From positions 2,154,501 to 2,218,500 of the forward strand of contig LR746269.1 in the NCBI GenBank assembly GCA_902729315.2: a stretch of 64,000 bases of DNA. The letters are read 5' to 3'. Under the pieces are notes generated by a model. The model ran no database searches. It was not told the DNA's origin and saw only the letters and a list, made by a program, of their open reading frames with translations. Below are positions 33,581 through 47,076 of this stretch, piece after piece. The translations under genes and the position numbers were made by a program. Source of the stretch: Spirodela intermedia (lineage: Eukaryota > Streptophyta > Magnoliopsida > Alismatales > Araceae). Numbering within the stretch: position 1 is the stretch's first letter; each line of letters begins with the position of its first letter.

Positions 33581-35439
33581 ACGGTGGTGAACAGCTTCTA
33601 CCAGCCGGTGCTTCTGCGCAATGAAGACGCAGCCGACAACGCGGTCAAAGGTGGCAAATTCGCTGTCGACCAGGCCATTTTCTCGAGGTGGATGGACTCT
33701 AAAGCGGTGAGCTCTGTTTTATATGTTTGCTTCGGGAGTTTGTCTCGGTTCAAGGAAACCCAGCTTCGAGAAATCGCGGCGGAATTGGAATCTTCCGGAC
33801 ACCCTTTCATCTGGGTCGTGAAGAACGCCGGACAAGGAAACTCCTCCGGCCAGTGGCTGCCGGAGGGTTTCGAGGAGAGGGTGGCTGACTCCGGTATGGA
33901 CATGGTCATCCGGGGATGGGTTCCGCAGGTTCTTATCCTCAACCACGTGGCCATCGGAGGCTTTCAAATTCACTGCGGCTGGAACTCGAGCCTGTCGTGA
34001 CACGGCCGATGTTCGCCGACCAGTTCTGCAACGAGAGGATGCTGGTGGACAAGTTAAATGTCGGCGTAGAGATCGGGGTGAAGACTTGCTCTCTGGGGGA
34101 AGAAGAAAAGGAGGCGGTAAAGGCGGAGGAGATCGCGTTGGCTGTAGGTCGCCTGATGGGGGGCAGTCCGGAAGCGGAGAGGAGGAGGCCGAGGAAGCTG
34201 AAAGCGGCGGCCAGGGGGGCCGTGGAAGAGTGAGGCTCGTCCTATAATGATGCGGATGGATAGGGTGCAGGAGAAAATGTACTATCTAGATAAAACACTC
34301 GCAATTGATAAACGAGTAGAATACAGCTATTTGAGAAAACCGCTGAAAGGACACCCTGATTTTTAGCACGTCAGAAAATCCTCCTTTTTACGGTTAATGA
34401 TCAACCAAATAAGATTAATCTGACTAACCTATGATCACTCAAGCAACAAAAGAGCAAGATGATATATTAAATGCACAAATAATGGAGAAGTAAAAGAGTT
34501 TACTATATCATGGAAGGTCGTAGATTCGCTGGCGATATCGTGGGATAATCAACTGATTCTTTGGTGACGGCATTCATAGAGATGCTAGAGACAGCTTGAC
34601 CTGCTGGGAAATCGAGCCAAGCTTTCGTATGATAGAAGGTGGGGGATGATAGATGCTGATCGTAAAACCGTGGCTGTGATGTGACACGTGGAAAGGTGTA
34701 TAGGGAGAGTGGATAACGACATGATGAAACTGGGATGGCTTAAGAGCGGGACTGGTAGGCAGTGGCAACGAGAGGGGGGTAAAACCGTAGAGCGCGGAAG
34801 CAGGGACGGGACGTTGATAGTGGCAGATGGCATTGATGGTTGATGGTGGGGGAAAGGTTGAGGAAGACGGTAGTGGGCAGTGGGGATAGTGAGAAGTGGG
34901 TTAGGCTGTGGCTCAGGTGAGGGAAGACTATCGTGAGAAGATGGAAGGAAAGAGTAGCAGGACAGGAGAAGGGAAGGAGGGAGAAGCTCCAGACCGGAGG
35001 CAGCGGGATCCTCACGACCAACCCAAGCCGAGGCGACGGGATCAGAGATCAAAGAAATAAATCTTCATTCTTCAGTTCTGTCATCTCCTCTCGGCCTTGT
35101 GGCTCTCTTATAGCGTTTTTCAAAATGTAAATTAAGCTAGTAATAAAGATAATCACTCCTCTCAGAGGGTTTCTGGTGCCATTGTGGACGAGTGGTGCGC
35201 TGAAATCGTCCTTCCTGAGATGACGTCAAGTCACTACCGTTCTCCTCATCGTGTTGTTCTGTCGTCAGACGGTTTTCTTGAGAGCATTGATCTCGTGTAA
35301 TGTCTTGAATCTTTCCTTCATTTGCCTACAGCTACTGATCTAGCATGGGGTGGTTTGATGCTGCATCTACAAGGACCTAGCTCGCCCGATACAAGAGCTC
35401 TCGGGGCAGCAATCCACGGCATCCCATGTGAAAACTTAG
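33581..35439 (+). pseudogene. UGT73-like pseudogene, 5' replaced by copia, split by insertion
   Basis: UGT homology starts abruptly at 'cacggtggtgaacagcttct', corresponding to about residue 213 of the complete genes. An in-frame loss removes 22 residues after 'VVNSFY' and leaves one Gln. The PSPG box begins 'WVPQ', has Ile for Thr before HCGWNS, and is cut by a 25-bp deletion near 33994 that causes a TGA at 33998-34000. A G-to-T change later makes TGA within 'EEGGSS'. A 1.1-kb insertion (34247-35366) separates the last codons, which resume at 35367 and end TAG at 35437-35439. No catalytic His or Asp, so it cannot be an active glycosyltransferase. Nearest to the gene at 16788. A frame of 158 codons (33524-34000) starts in the copia-derived leader. 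Confidence 0.9.
34247..35366. mobile_element. 1.1-kb insertion, possibly gypsy LTR plus primer-binding site
   Basis: Interrupts the UGT pseudogene near its last codons. 'tggtgccattgtggacga' at 35174-35191 resembles the TGGCGCCGTTGTCGGGGA type of primer-binding site of Ty3-gypsy elements, which would make 34250-35164 a decayed 5' LTR. Flanks 'tataatgat' and 'tacaaggac' could be a degenerate 9-bp repeat, but both also derive from the UGT reading frame. The minus-strand frame at 34585-35052 is Ser-Pro-Leu-rich without a recognised domain. Confidence 0.5.
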
Positions 35440-36735
35440 AGAAAAGCTCCGGCCGGAAGGCAGCCTCCGGCCCCTAGCCTTTATATATAGTTAGAACAGC
35501 GCATCCAAATATTTGGAAGACTGGGTGGGTCCCAAGCCTGGTCTCTTTGGGTTTTAAGGGTTATTTCCGTAAATTTATCAAAACATTACAGTTTTAGAGT
35601 TCAGGAACAGCCAGGCAGAGCCTTGGCAAGCTCTAGATTGCGTCTTGGTAAGTGCCAGAGCCTCAGTGACGACGATTCATAGGCCACATGCTAACGGTTA
35701 GGTCTTTTTGTTTTCTATTTGTGGCTCAATTTTCAGAGCAAATTTCTAAAATATCCTTCTATTTCTTGCCAGCTTGCTCAATTGATCCATTCAAGTCCCT
35801 AATGCTAATTACTGGAGTCAATATTAACTTATTTTTGTCAATGTAAGATGAAGGTAAATTTACAAAGAAAATAAACTCATAGATAATAGTTATGGAACAG
35901 CATACCCTCCAATCTTTAGATAGTAATCAAATCATCATAGAAACTTGATGCAATTGTATATAATTAAAGTACAGAACCTTTATTATTCTATCAGTACTAT
36001 GAAAGTCTTCCACTCAAAATATACAAATGATTAATCATCATAAGGTAAAACAATGATGCAATTTAGCATTAAGGTAAAGGTGTCTTATTTTGATGGTGTC
36101 ATCTACTTTTGAAATAGCTCCTGCAAGAAGAATAAAGAGTGAAGTTAAAGTTGAACGTATTATCAAACTTTACAGATGAAAATGGGTAATGATATTTTGA
36201 TAAACACCCTTAGAAGCCATTGATCTCTGCACAAAAATAGAAGAACCTAGTCCTCACATTCATAATTTTCATCTTTGTCTATAGTATGGGAGGATACTAA
36301 TGGGTAATATATTACTTTTGTGATAACATTGGCCTCATTTTTATATGCATAATATATTTAGTACTTCAATAAATTATTTACTATGCTTTTGTCATATACT
36401 ATCTTTTGATTGAATTAAAATTTTATTTCAATAAAAATTAAATACTCATAAAGAATTGCCTTAAAAAGAGTTCAGAGATTCTTATGCATTTAAAAAATAA
36501 AACTTGGATAAAAATTTGTACAAAAAAAATCTTATCAAAAAAAAATTCAATTCATACTATTGACATATGATGTGCTGAAATCAACACTTTGGGCAGATCA
36601 ATGAGAAGGACAAGTAGCAATTTAACTTTGAACTATAGGAGTAAACACCCATAAGATGAATAGAGCACAAGTTGCACATTGTAAAAGGTTAATAACTATA
36701 AGCTAAATTGGTACCTCTATGTAAGATGTTGACCA
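35367..36735 (+). repeat. Segmental duplication, partner at 18181-19570
   Basis: Same-orientation copy of the 3' end and flank of the UGT gene at 16788. It starts exactly where the insertion ends and stops a little before the LTR-like repeat at 36858. Confidence 0.88.
35451..35472 (+). other. 3' UTR hairpin
   Basis: GGCCGGA (35451-35457) pairs with TCCGGCC (35466-35472) around an 8-base loop, 11 bases after the stop of the split UGT pseudogene, as in the two complete UGT genes. Confidence 0.5.
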
Positions 36736-36857
36736 TCAATGTTAGCAGACGTCTCTCAAGGGTTGACAGATGCAACCCATAAGGATGAGAGTTGGCAAAT
36801 ATGTTTTTTAGGGCTTGAACCCCATCCACTATACTCAAGGTCAATGCATAAGATTCT

Positions 36858-37360
36858 TGATAATTCTCTTAATTATATAATTAAAGATATCAATTTTTAT
36901 CTGCATTTTAAAATTTTAGTTAAAAAATCACATTAATATGATTTTCAGAAAACTAAGTTTATATATTTACATTTTATTTTTATTGATATTAATGTGATCA
37001 TGAATTATGTTGGTTAAATATGAAATTTTAATATTTCGAATTCCAAAATGAGTTGAGACGTTTTCTAAATTTTTTGAAAGTTATGGGATTTTAGTTTGAA
37101 ATTTTCGGAATTTTTTGGAATTCTTAAGATGTTTTTCTAAATTTTCATGATTTTTTTATGATTGAAAATAATAATAATAATAATAATAAGGGGGGGAGCG
37201 ACCCGTTGACCGTTGACCACCAGTGGCACGGGGTGCCGACCGGAAAAATCAGGAAAATGCCATAAAAATCGAGAAAAATTATAACTAAACGAACAATAAT
37301 ATTTAGATCGTGATTTCTCTACAAATACTTGTCCGATTGATTTAAAAGTTCTAAATGATT
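36858..37360 (+). repeat. LTR-like dispersed repeat, partner at 10553-11050
   Basis: Starts TGATAATTC and follows the 10553 copy through 'gaattatgttggttaaatat', an 'aataat' run near 37167-37188 and the 'gttgaccgttgac' core. Non-coding. Confidence 0.7.
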
Positions 37361-39291
37361 CTATAGACTAAAAGTTCTATTTTTAGCAGCAATTAGAGCA
37401 TGAAACGAGAGTCAAAGACTAAAGCAACAAAGGTTAAATCAAAACTAAATGAGAGATTTTTGGATCTAAGGATAAAGGTGGCTCCTTACTCCTCTAGAAA
37501 AAGAGGATGGTGGGTTCGAAGCCAGAAAGCCATGAGGCATGGAAAGGCAAGGGAGAAAGCTGAAGAGAAACAAAGTAGAGGACCTTGGAATCAATGGGGC
37601 TGCAATCAAAAGAGTTCTTTGTATTTTTAATTTTTCTTATTGTCTTCTTTTTCTTATTAATCATTTATGTTTTTTGGGTGACAGACATTGATCAAAGAAA
37701 CCTTTTTTAATTCAATTAATCTAAGTACTTCGTTCTTCTCATTTTCTTGGGTGATAGACAAGGAAATGATATAACATTAGTTTTTGATATTAGTCTTCAT
37801 CATTAAAAATTTAGTTAAAATTATGGTTTGAATACTTGTAATCTCTCTTCTCATCTTTGGGTGACAAACAAGGAAAGAAAAATATTTTTATTCGAAGTTA
37901 TAATATTTATTTAAATTTTTATATTCTAATTAAAAGATTTCTTAGTTCCATATGACTTTGATGTGTGACAAATAACAAAGTCTGATTTTAGTTTAAAATT
38001 TTCTTTTTTTTACGAATTTAATTATTTTAGTTTATCCTTGATTTAAAACCAAGGTGTTTATACATTTTATTTATTTTAATTTTATTTTATATCTTAGATT
38101 TAATTATGTCAAGGAATAATCCACATCAATAGAAGTCATTCTATTGGCAACCACCCCTCTCAACTTTCCACTTCATAATATCTAATTCATTTTTCTCTAT
38201 TCATGATTTAATCATCTCATCATTAAAACCTTCTTTGTAATTTTCTATAGTGATAAGAGAATTAAATTAACAAAATCAATTGGACGAGGATATAAAGTAT
38301 TGAATAGAAGATTACATCATTTCTCTCATCTTATTTCATTTTGTTTATTTCATTTTAATTAGTATTTGTGTTAGAAAAATTAGAAATTTATCAAAACTAG
38401 TTCTCAACATCTCTGAAGATACACCTGAACTTCCACTAATATTAGAATTTATTTAGAGAGTTTAGTTATAAAGTTTGTTAAATATATATGTATTAAAACC
38501 AACGACTAATGCATGATCAATTCTCAACAATTAGACTAAACATAAAAACTAGGGAAAGAAAATAACCTAGCCTTTGTCTTAAATGCTCAATTATTTCCAT
38601 CCAGAAAATAATCTTTTAGAGTATAACGCCCACTTAAGTTGAGGTGATTAAGGCTTAGATATAATCAATACCTTATTTCATAAAACTCTCTCTAAAACTC
38701 ATAATTATAAAACATGTCAACAACATTATAATGGCCCTTCAAGAATGTCATACAATATAAATGTTCTTAGAGGATTTGTAAGTATATATGTTTCATTTTG
38801 ATATTACTTTGAAACAAATTTTCTATTGAAAATAAATTTCTTTTTATAAAAGATATAATTCACACCTTAGAGAAAATTTCCAATAGGGCAAAACAAATCT
38901 CATAACCTATGTTCAAGTGTTGACACTTCAAGAAAGGGCCACAATTAAGGCATCTATTATTTGTGAACAAAAACTACTCAAAGCAACTCCATTCTCATAG
39001 AAAAATGGACAAATTAAGCCTTAAAATGTCTATGCCATAAGTTTTGAGAGTTGGCTCACATAATGCTCATCAAGTTGAAGAGTTAACCTATATTTTATAT
39101 AAGTGTTGAACCTTAAGATTCTTAAAAATTATATTTCATAAGAACAAAGAAAAAAATCAAGAATAGTGTTCTAGAGTCACTAACAATATAATGAATTCAT
39201 GTTAATTGTAGTCTAAAATCCTTACTTCTAAATATAAATCTTAAGAAAAATATTTTCTATATTCAAACAAATGTCTAAGCTCCTTGTTGCC
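37361..39291. other. AT-rich stretch with a small Lys/Arg-rich ORF and a recurring motif
   Basis: The 76-codon frame at 37400-37630 is rich in Lys and Arg with no known domain. Downstream a motif of the form 'gggtgacagacaaggaaa' recurs loosely near 37676, 37749, 37858 and 37965, a pattern seen in leaders of some plant retrotransposons. Otherwise nothing recognised. Confidence 0.4.
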
Positions 39292-40958
39292 TGATATGAC
39301 CTAATCATTGTATAATAAATCATACAAATTTAAAATCTATAAACCTAAAAAATACTAATTTTAAGATTTTAAAAATATTCTAACATAAATAAATTAATTA
39401 TAATTTGATAAATGGTTCCAAAAATATTAAAAAAATTCTAAGTTGATCACAAGGATGTAAGATAATATTGGGTAGAATTTTAATTTTTTTCTTATATATA
39501 AGGTTTTTATGATTTTTAGACTAAATAATAAAGAGAAAACTTATTTTAAAATTCACAAAAAAAGAAATTTTAAGTGCATATATTAAGATGATGTCAGTAC
39601 CTCGATATAGGCAATTCTAAAAAAATAGAGTTCTACTTAATGATTCTTACGTAAATGATTATAGACAATTGAATTGATCAAATTAAGATTTGTAAAAAGT
39701 TAAAATAATCATAATTGACTAAAGAAGAGTTTCACATAAAATGTCGCTAATGTAAAAAAAAAGTTTAAAATAAGAAAGACATAGCTCTAGTGTCATAGTG
39801 ACAATTGTTAAAACTATGTGTTCAGAAGAATTATCATGTGATATATATGGCCTCAAAGACTCTTTTTGATCATTCACTACATAAGTAATCTCTAGATTTC
39901 AAAATCTAGAAATTTATGAAAATAAGTAAATGAAGAATCTCTGATTGTTGCAACTAGTGGATATAAGTGTGATGGAAGTGGAGTGTGTCTTAGTTAGCTT
40001 CATCCTTAGGTTCATGTAATAAGAAGATGCTCTTCATCGCATTTGATATGTTGAGGAGATTGACTCATCTCCTAGCATATCACTCTATTTTTTTATGACA
40101 TTACATTTGTTGATCAGCCGAAGATAATTTCCTTAAAGAATCTATTATTTTTATATTCAAAATCCTTAGTCAGTTGCTACGATCTTCGAATAGTGTTGAC
40201 GAAATTTCTTTCAATGATCAAGAGATTCCAACAACTTGATTGTTGATTAGCATTCTATAGAAAAATCATAATTTAATTAGATAAAAATATAAATTTTAAC
40301 TATGGTGGGATTCGACTCATTAATCACTCGACTACTTGAGAAAGAGAATTTGAATTACCTACATACCTTTAACCCAATAACATCATGGAGGCATTTATTT
40401 CTTATACTTTAGGAGTATTTTCCATACAAAAACATTAAAACCTACTAGATAGCATTGGCTTTGGTTTTTCAATATTTTCAGAAATTATTCTCTAATATTT
40501 GTGACACATAAATATCAATATCTATTTTTTTCTTCAACATATCTCTCTTGCATACCCATATGTGTACGACCACTCCCTCTACACCCAGTTGGCCCTCAAT
40601 GATGTGGAAGGGGAGTGACATACATGTACCATGACCAATCATTAGCTACTCAAGCCCCATGGGTCATGGCTCCCCCTACTCATGCTTTCACCCACACATG
40701 GTGCCCTCTAAGTCAACTGCAAGGTCCTAGCTGGCCAACTAGGGCCTTGTTTTCTTTTTCTTTTTTTTCATTAATCTGAAACATGATTATAAAAAATATA
40801 AAAACTCTAAAAAATCACATAAAATCACAAAATTATCTATAAATTCACATTAATCAACTAAAAACCTCTTTTCTCAATTTAACATAAAGTATATTTATCA
40901 TAATTTAAGATAGAATATATTATTAATAAATTATTAACTCATGATAATGAAGCTTCCA
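39292..40958 (-). mobile_element. Inverted relative of the 26887-28634 LTR-like element
   Basis: Read on the minus strand this matches 26887-28634 at both ends and at several inner points, such as the 'ttgtgatcaact' stretch near 39450 and the 'gccaacta' motif near 40735. On the plus strand it starts TGATATG. The outermost bases at the right end (CTTCCA) have drifted and no target repeat is visible. About 1.67 kb, non-coding. Confidence 0.7.
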
Positions 40959-41225
40959 TTATATTATTTTCATTTTTTTCTAGAAGAAAAAGACATTGAT
41001 ATAAGTAAATACTATTAAACTTCTCTGAAGAAGATAAAAACTTAATTTTTTATAAGTAAAATTCAATAAAAATAATACACTTTCTTCCTTCCCTCATTTA
41101 CCTATATAGAAGGGCATAATATTATCAATTGAATGATGGAAAACTAAAAACATTAATTGTGGACACTAATAGCTGCAAATTTCTATGAGGGTGGTGGATG
41201 TATCTTACTTTCTCATCATGCAAAT
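40959..41225 (+). repeat. Partial tandem copy of UGT upstream sequence
   Basis: From about 41080, 'cactttcttccttccctc', 'ttgaatgatgg/cc' and 'gggtg(g/a)tg(g/a)atgtat' recur in the following 150 bp (41226-41380), making a two-unit tandem repeat. The second unit is the one resembling the distal promoter of the UGT gene at 16788. Confidence 0.6.
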
Positions 41226-41704
41226 ATTACACTTTCTTCCTTCCCTCCCTTCCCTACATTGAAGGACATACTATTATCAGTTGAATGATGCCAAGTTACC
41301 CACATTAATGGTAGTACCACCTACCTGTTGGAAGCTTCTATAAGGGTGATGAATGTATAACTTTCTCATCCTATTTATATTGGGCAACAAGCAATGAAAG
41401 AGGTAGTGAAGACAACAGTGGCAATGCTAGCCAATAGAGCATGGCTAATGCCTTGACTGGGTTGAGGTTGAGCATTTCAAAATCGATCACACATCATCTC
41501 ACCCAGCCCAAAATTGAGTTTGACAAGCTCCAACACCACTTGCAATTTTGGTCAGTGAACTTACCAAGATTCCTAATAACCTCCGACATCTACAAAATAT
41601 TAGTAACATAGAAGAGGGAGAGAGAGAGAGAGAGAGCCATGGGATTGAAAGGACAGCAGCTCCACATCTTCATCTTCCTCATGATGGCTATTGAAGATCT
41701 TTGA
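41226..41704 (+). pseudogene. UGT73-like 5' relic with promoter remnant
   Basis: Keeps the UGT arrangement: distal upstream sequence shared with 16320-16440, a GA run (41618-41636), then CCATGG and 'MGLKGQQLHIFIFLMMA' (41639-41689). After this homology stops and a TGA follows at 41702-41704. The catalytic His is not reached. The TGACG cluster has decayed: a 'ggtcagtgaac' is all that remains in its place. Everything downstream of about codon 17 was deleted or replaced. Confidence 0.85.
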
Positions 41705-42495
41705 CTTCCATTGTTGAAGAACCATATGATTAATGTTCATTTTATTTCCTTTTATCCCAAACTTGATCAAAGTTTTGAGCTAGACCAACCAAATGATATT
41801 CTTACATGATGGTAAGCTTTTTAAGAATTTGTCAACACAATAAAGATCTCTCCAAACTAACTCAGATCAAGTGCAGTTTTTTACCATAATAATCTGCCAA
41901 TTGAATGTGATTTTAACCTAAATAGCTATTTATTGTTTAATATTTTTTATCTGTAGTATTTATAAGCTTCAATTTGATTTATTGTGCATTAATTCACAAA
42001 AAATTGGGTACAATAATTTCAAACATTTTTTTCCCACTTTATTTGTCTAAAATTACATATAATTATCAATAGTATCAATCGAATTTATGGTTATCTAGTT
42101 TGCCATTAGTGCACATTATTGATCGTTCAATAATGAGCAATGTGAAAAACTATTATCTCGCCTTCCTCTTATCCCACGTGATCAATTATAATGTGTTTTA
42201 TACCCCCATCAAATATTTTTAATGTTTTTAATTATATAAATAGCGTCTAAAAAATTATTTATTCCCTCATATTTCTTCTCGTCATAATTTTCGCCCATGA
42301 ATCAATCCATCTTTTCAATCCAACCGAATTTTTAAATAAACAGCCAGAGGATAACTAGAATAACTATAAATAGTATATTTTTAATAACGTTAACGCTAGT
42401 TTTAGCCGACATTGGCTTGTGGCATCATCAGCTTTGATCGGACGGATGTCATTCGTCCGTTTTTACTCTCCTTCTTCGCGGTATCACAGACAGTC
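41705..42495. other. AT-rich intergenic stretch before RPL11
   Basis: No gene recognised. Marks the change from the UGT and transposon region to the conserved gene-rich part of the window. Confidence 0.45.
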
Positions 42496-42530
42496 TAGGG
42501 TTTAGATTCCTGGGCTGGCAGGATATAAAG
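42496..42530 (+). promoter_or_regulatory. RPL11 core promoter: telo-box, site II, TATA
   Basis: TAGGGTTT (42496-42503, reverse of the AAACCCTA telo-box), TGGGCT (42511-42516, site II type) and TATAAAG (42524-42530) lie in a row about 75-105 bp before the ATG. Telo-box plus site II is the usual pair in plant ribosomal protein promoters. Confidence 0.75.
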
Positions 42531-42600
42531 CTGCCGTTGAGAGGCTGGCGTGTCACTACGTCTTCAGCTGCCGCCGGTCCGGGGACAGGGAAGAGCAGCC

Positions 42601-45911
<3,311 letters not shown>

Positions 45912-46823
45912 ATTGTCAAAAACATCATCTCCGGTCCACCATCGCGGTCATCCTTCCATCTTGTGATCTAGTTATCTCTTAGAGAACGAGTTTTGATAGC
46001 CATTCATTTGATGTTAGCCGCTTACTTTGTACTCCTAATTTTGTGCTCGGTTTTATGCATTCTTATGCTTCCTAGTGTGAAAATCACTGCTTTATTGTGT
46101 TATTGGAAGGCAGTAAGCATATAAAATAAGTCAAACACTATCTTTCCAGGTTATCATCTGCGGCCTCACTTAACAGAAATTGTGTGATTCTGTCTAAACC
46201 ACCATCGAAACCCTAAATTTCGGTGGAAGTAGATAAGTTCAAGACTTAGGCTTCAGAACTTGATTTCCCAGATGGTTTATGCTTCTCGTTCATCGTACCC
46301 TCCCGCCGCTTTTCCTCATGTGATTCTCTCGGACACGACTGTGGGTAGAAGGTGTATGTACACCTACGGACTCTCCCTCTCTCCCCCTTCCACTCTCTCT
46401 CTAACACTATTACCCCCACTATCTCTATCTCTCTCATTCAAAGACGCTTGGGGAAGGAATCTACTAACGTGACCTCTCTCCTTTTTGACCATCGACGATC
46501 GGGATACAGCACGCGAGATACGTTCGCGCCCAGTCAAGCAGCTACGACGGCGACGGCGGCGGCGGAATCCTGTTCGTCGTGGCGATCTCTTATGCGGGTC
46601 CCTCAGTGTGGGGCAGCAACGGGGTTTGGGGAATGGATACTTAGCTTGGTAGGGGAGAGAGGGGAAAAGCTGACAGTCTCAGAGGGCAGAGGAGCGGACT
46701 GGAGTTGTGGCGCTGTCTCCTCCGCCGCCGCCGGCTCCCGCCTTGGAGTGGGCTTTCGGTTTTCGGGTGCCGTCTTTTCCCAAGTCCGATATATTCCTCG
46801 TGCCGCCGCATCATGGCGATGGC
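45912..46823. other. Intergenic between RPL11 and Dof gene
   Basis: A telo-box-like AAACCCTAAA is at 46208-46217, followed by C/T-rich DNA and a GC-rich stretch from about 46530. Overlapping open frames in all phases are Arg-, Ser- and Ala-rich and show no domain. Probably the distal promoter of the Dof gene. Confidence 0.45.
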
Positions 46824-46920
46824 CACGTGTCCAGATTCTCCCTACGGCTCGGCAAGCCGCCGCTACCGACAGTGTGGGGGCCGCCGGCGGGGGGTGGCGG
46901 GGACAGAACCCCCTTTATAT
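46824..46920 (+). promoter_or_regulatory. Dof gene promoter: G-box and TATA
   Basis: CACGTG (46824-46829, in 'ggccacgtgtcc', which is also an ABRE-like core) and TTTATAT (46914-46920) precede a C/T-rich leader and the ATG at 47077. A G-box could respond to bZIP or bHLH factors; this is inferred from the motifs only. Confidence 0.55.
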
Positions 46921-47076
46921 CCGCTCCGGCTTCTCCACTTGCCTTCGTTCTCACATCTGCTCGCAGAATCTTTCTTCTTCGTTTTCTTCCGCGTTCACCC
47001 GCCTGCTGGAGCCCCCCTTCCCCACGTCCAACTCGCAGAAGCCAAAGGATCACTCTTACCGTCGTCTTCTTGCTCG

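Noticed and set aside
34585-35052. 155-codon minus-strand frame
   Set aside because: Ser/Pro/Leu-rich without a domain and inside an insertion that disrupts a pseudogene.
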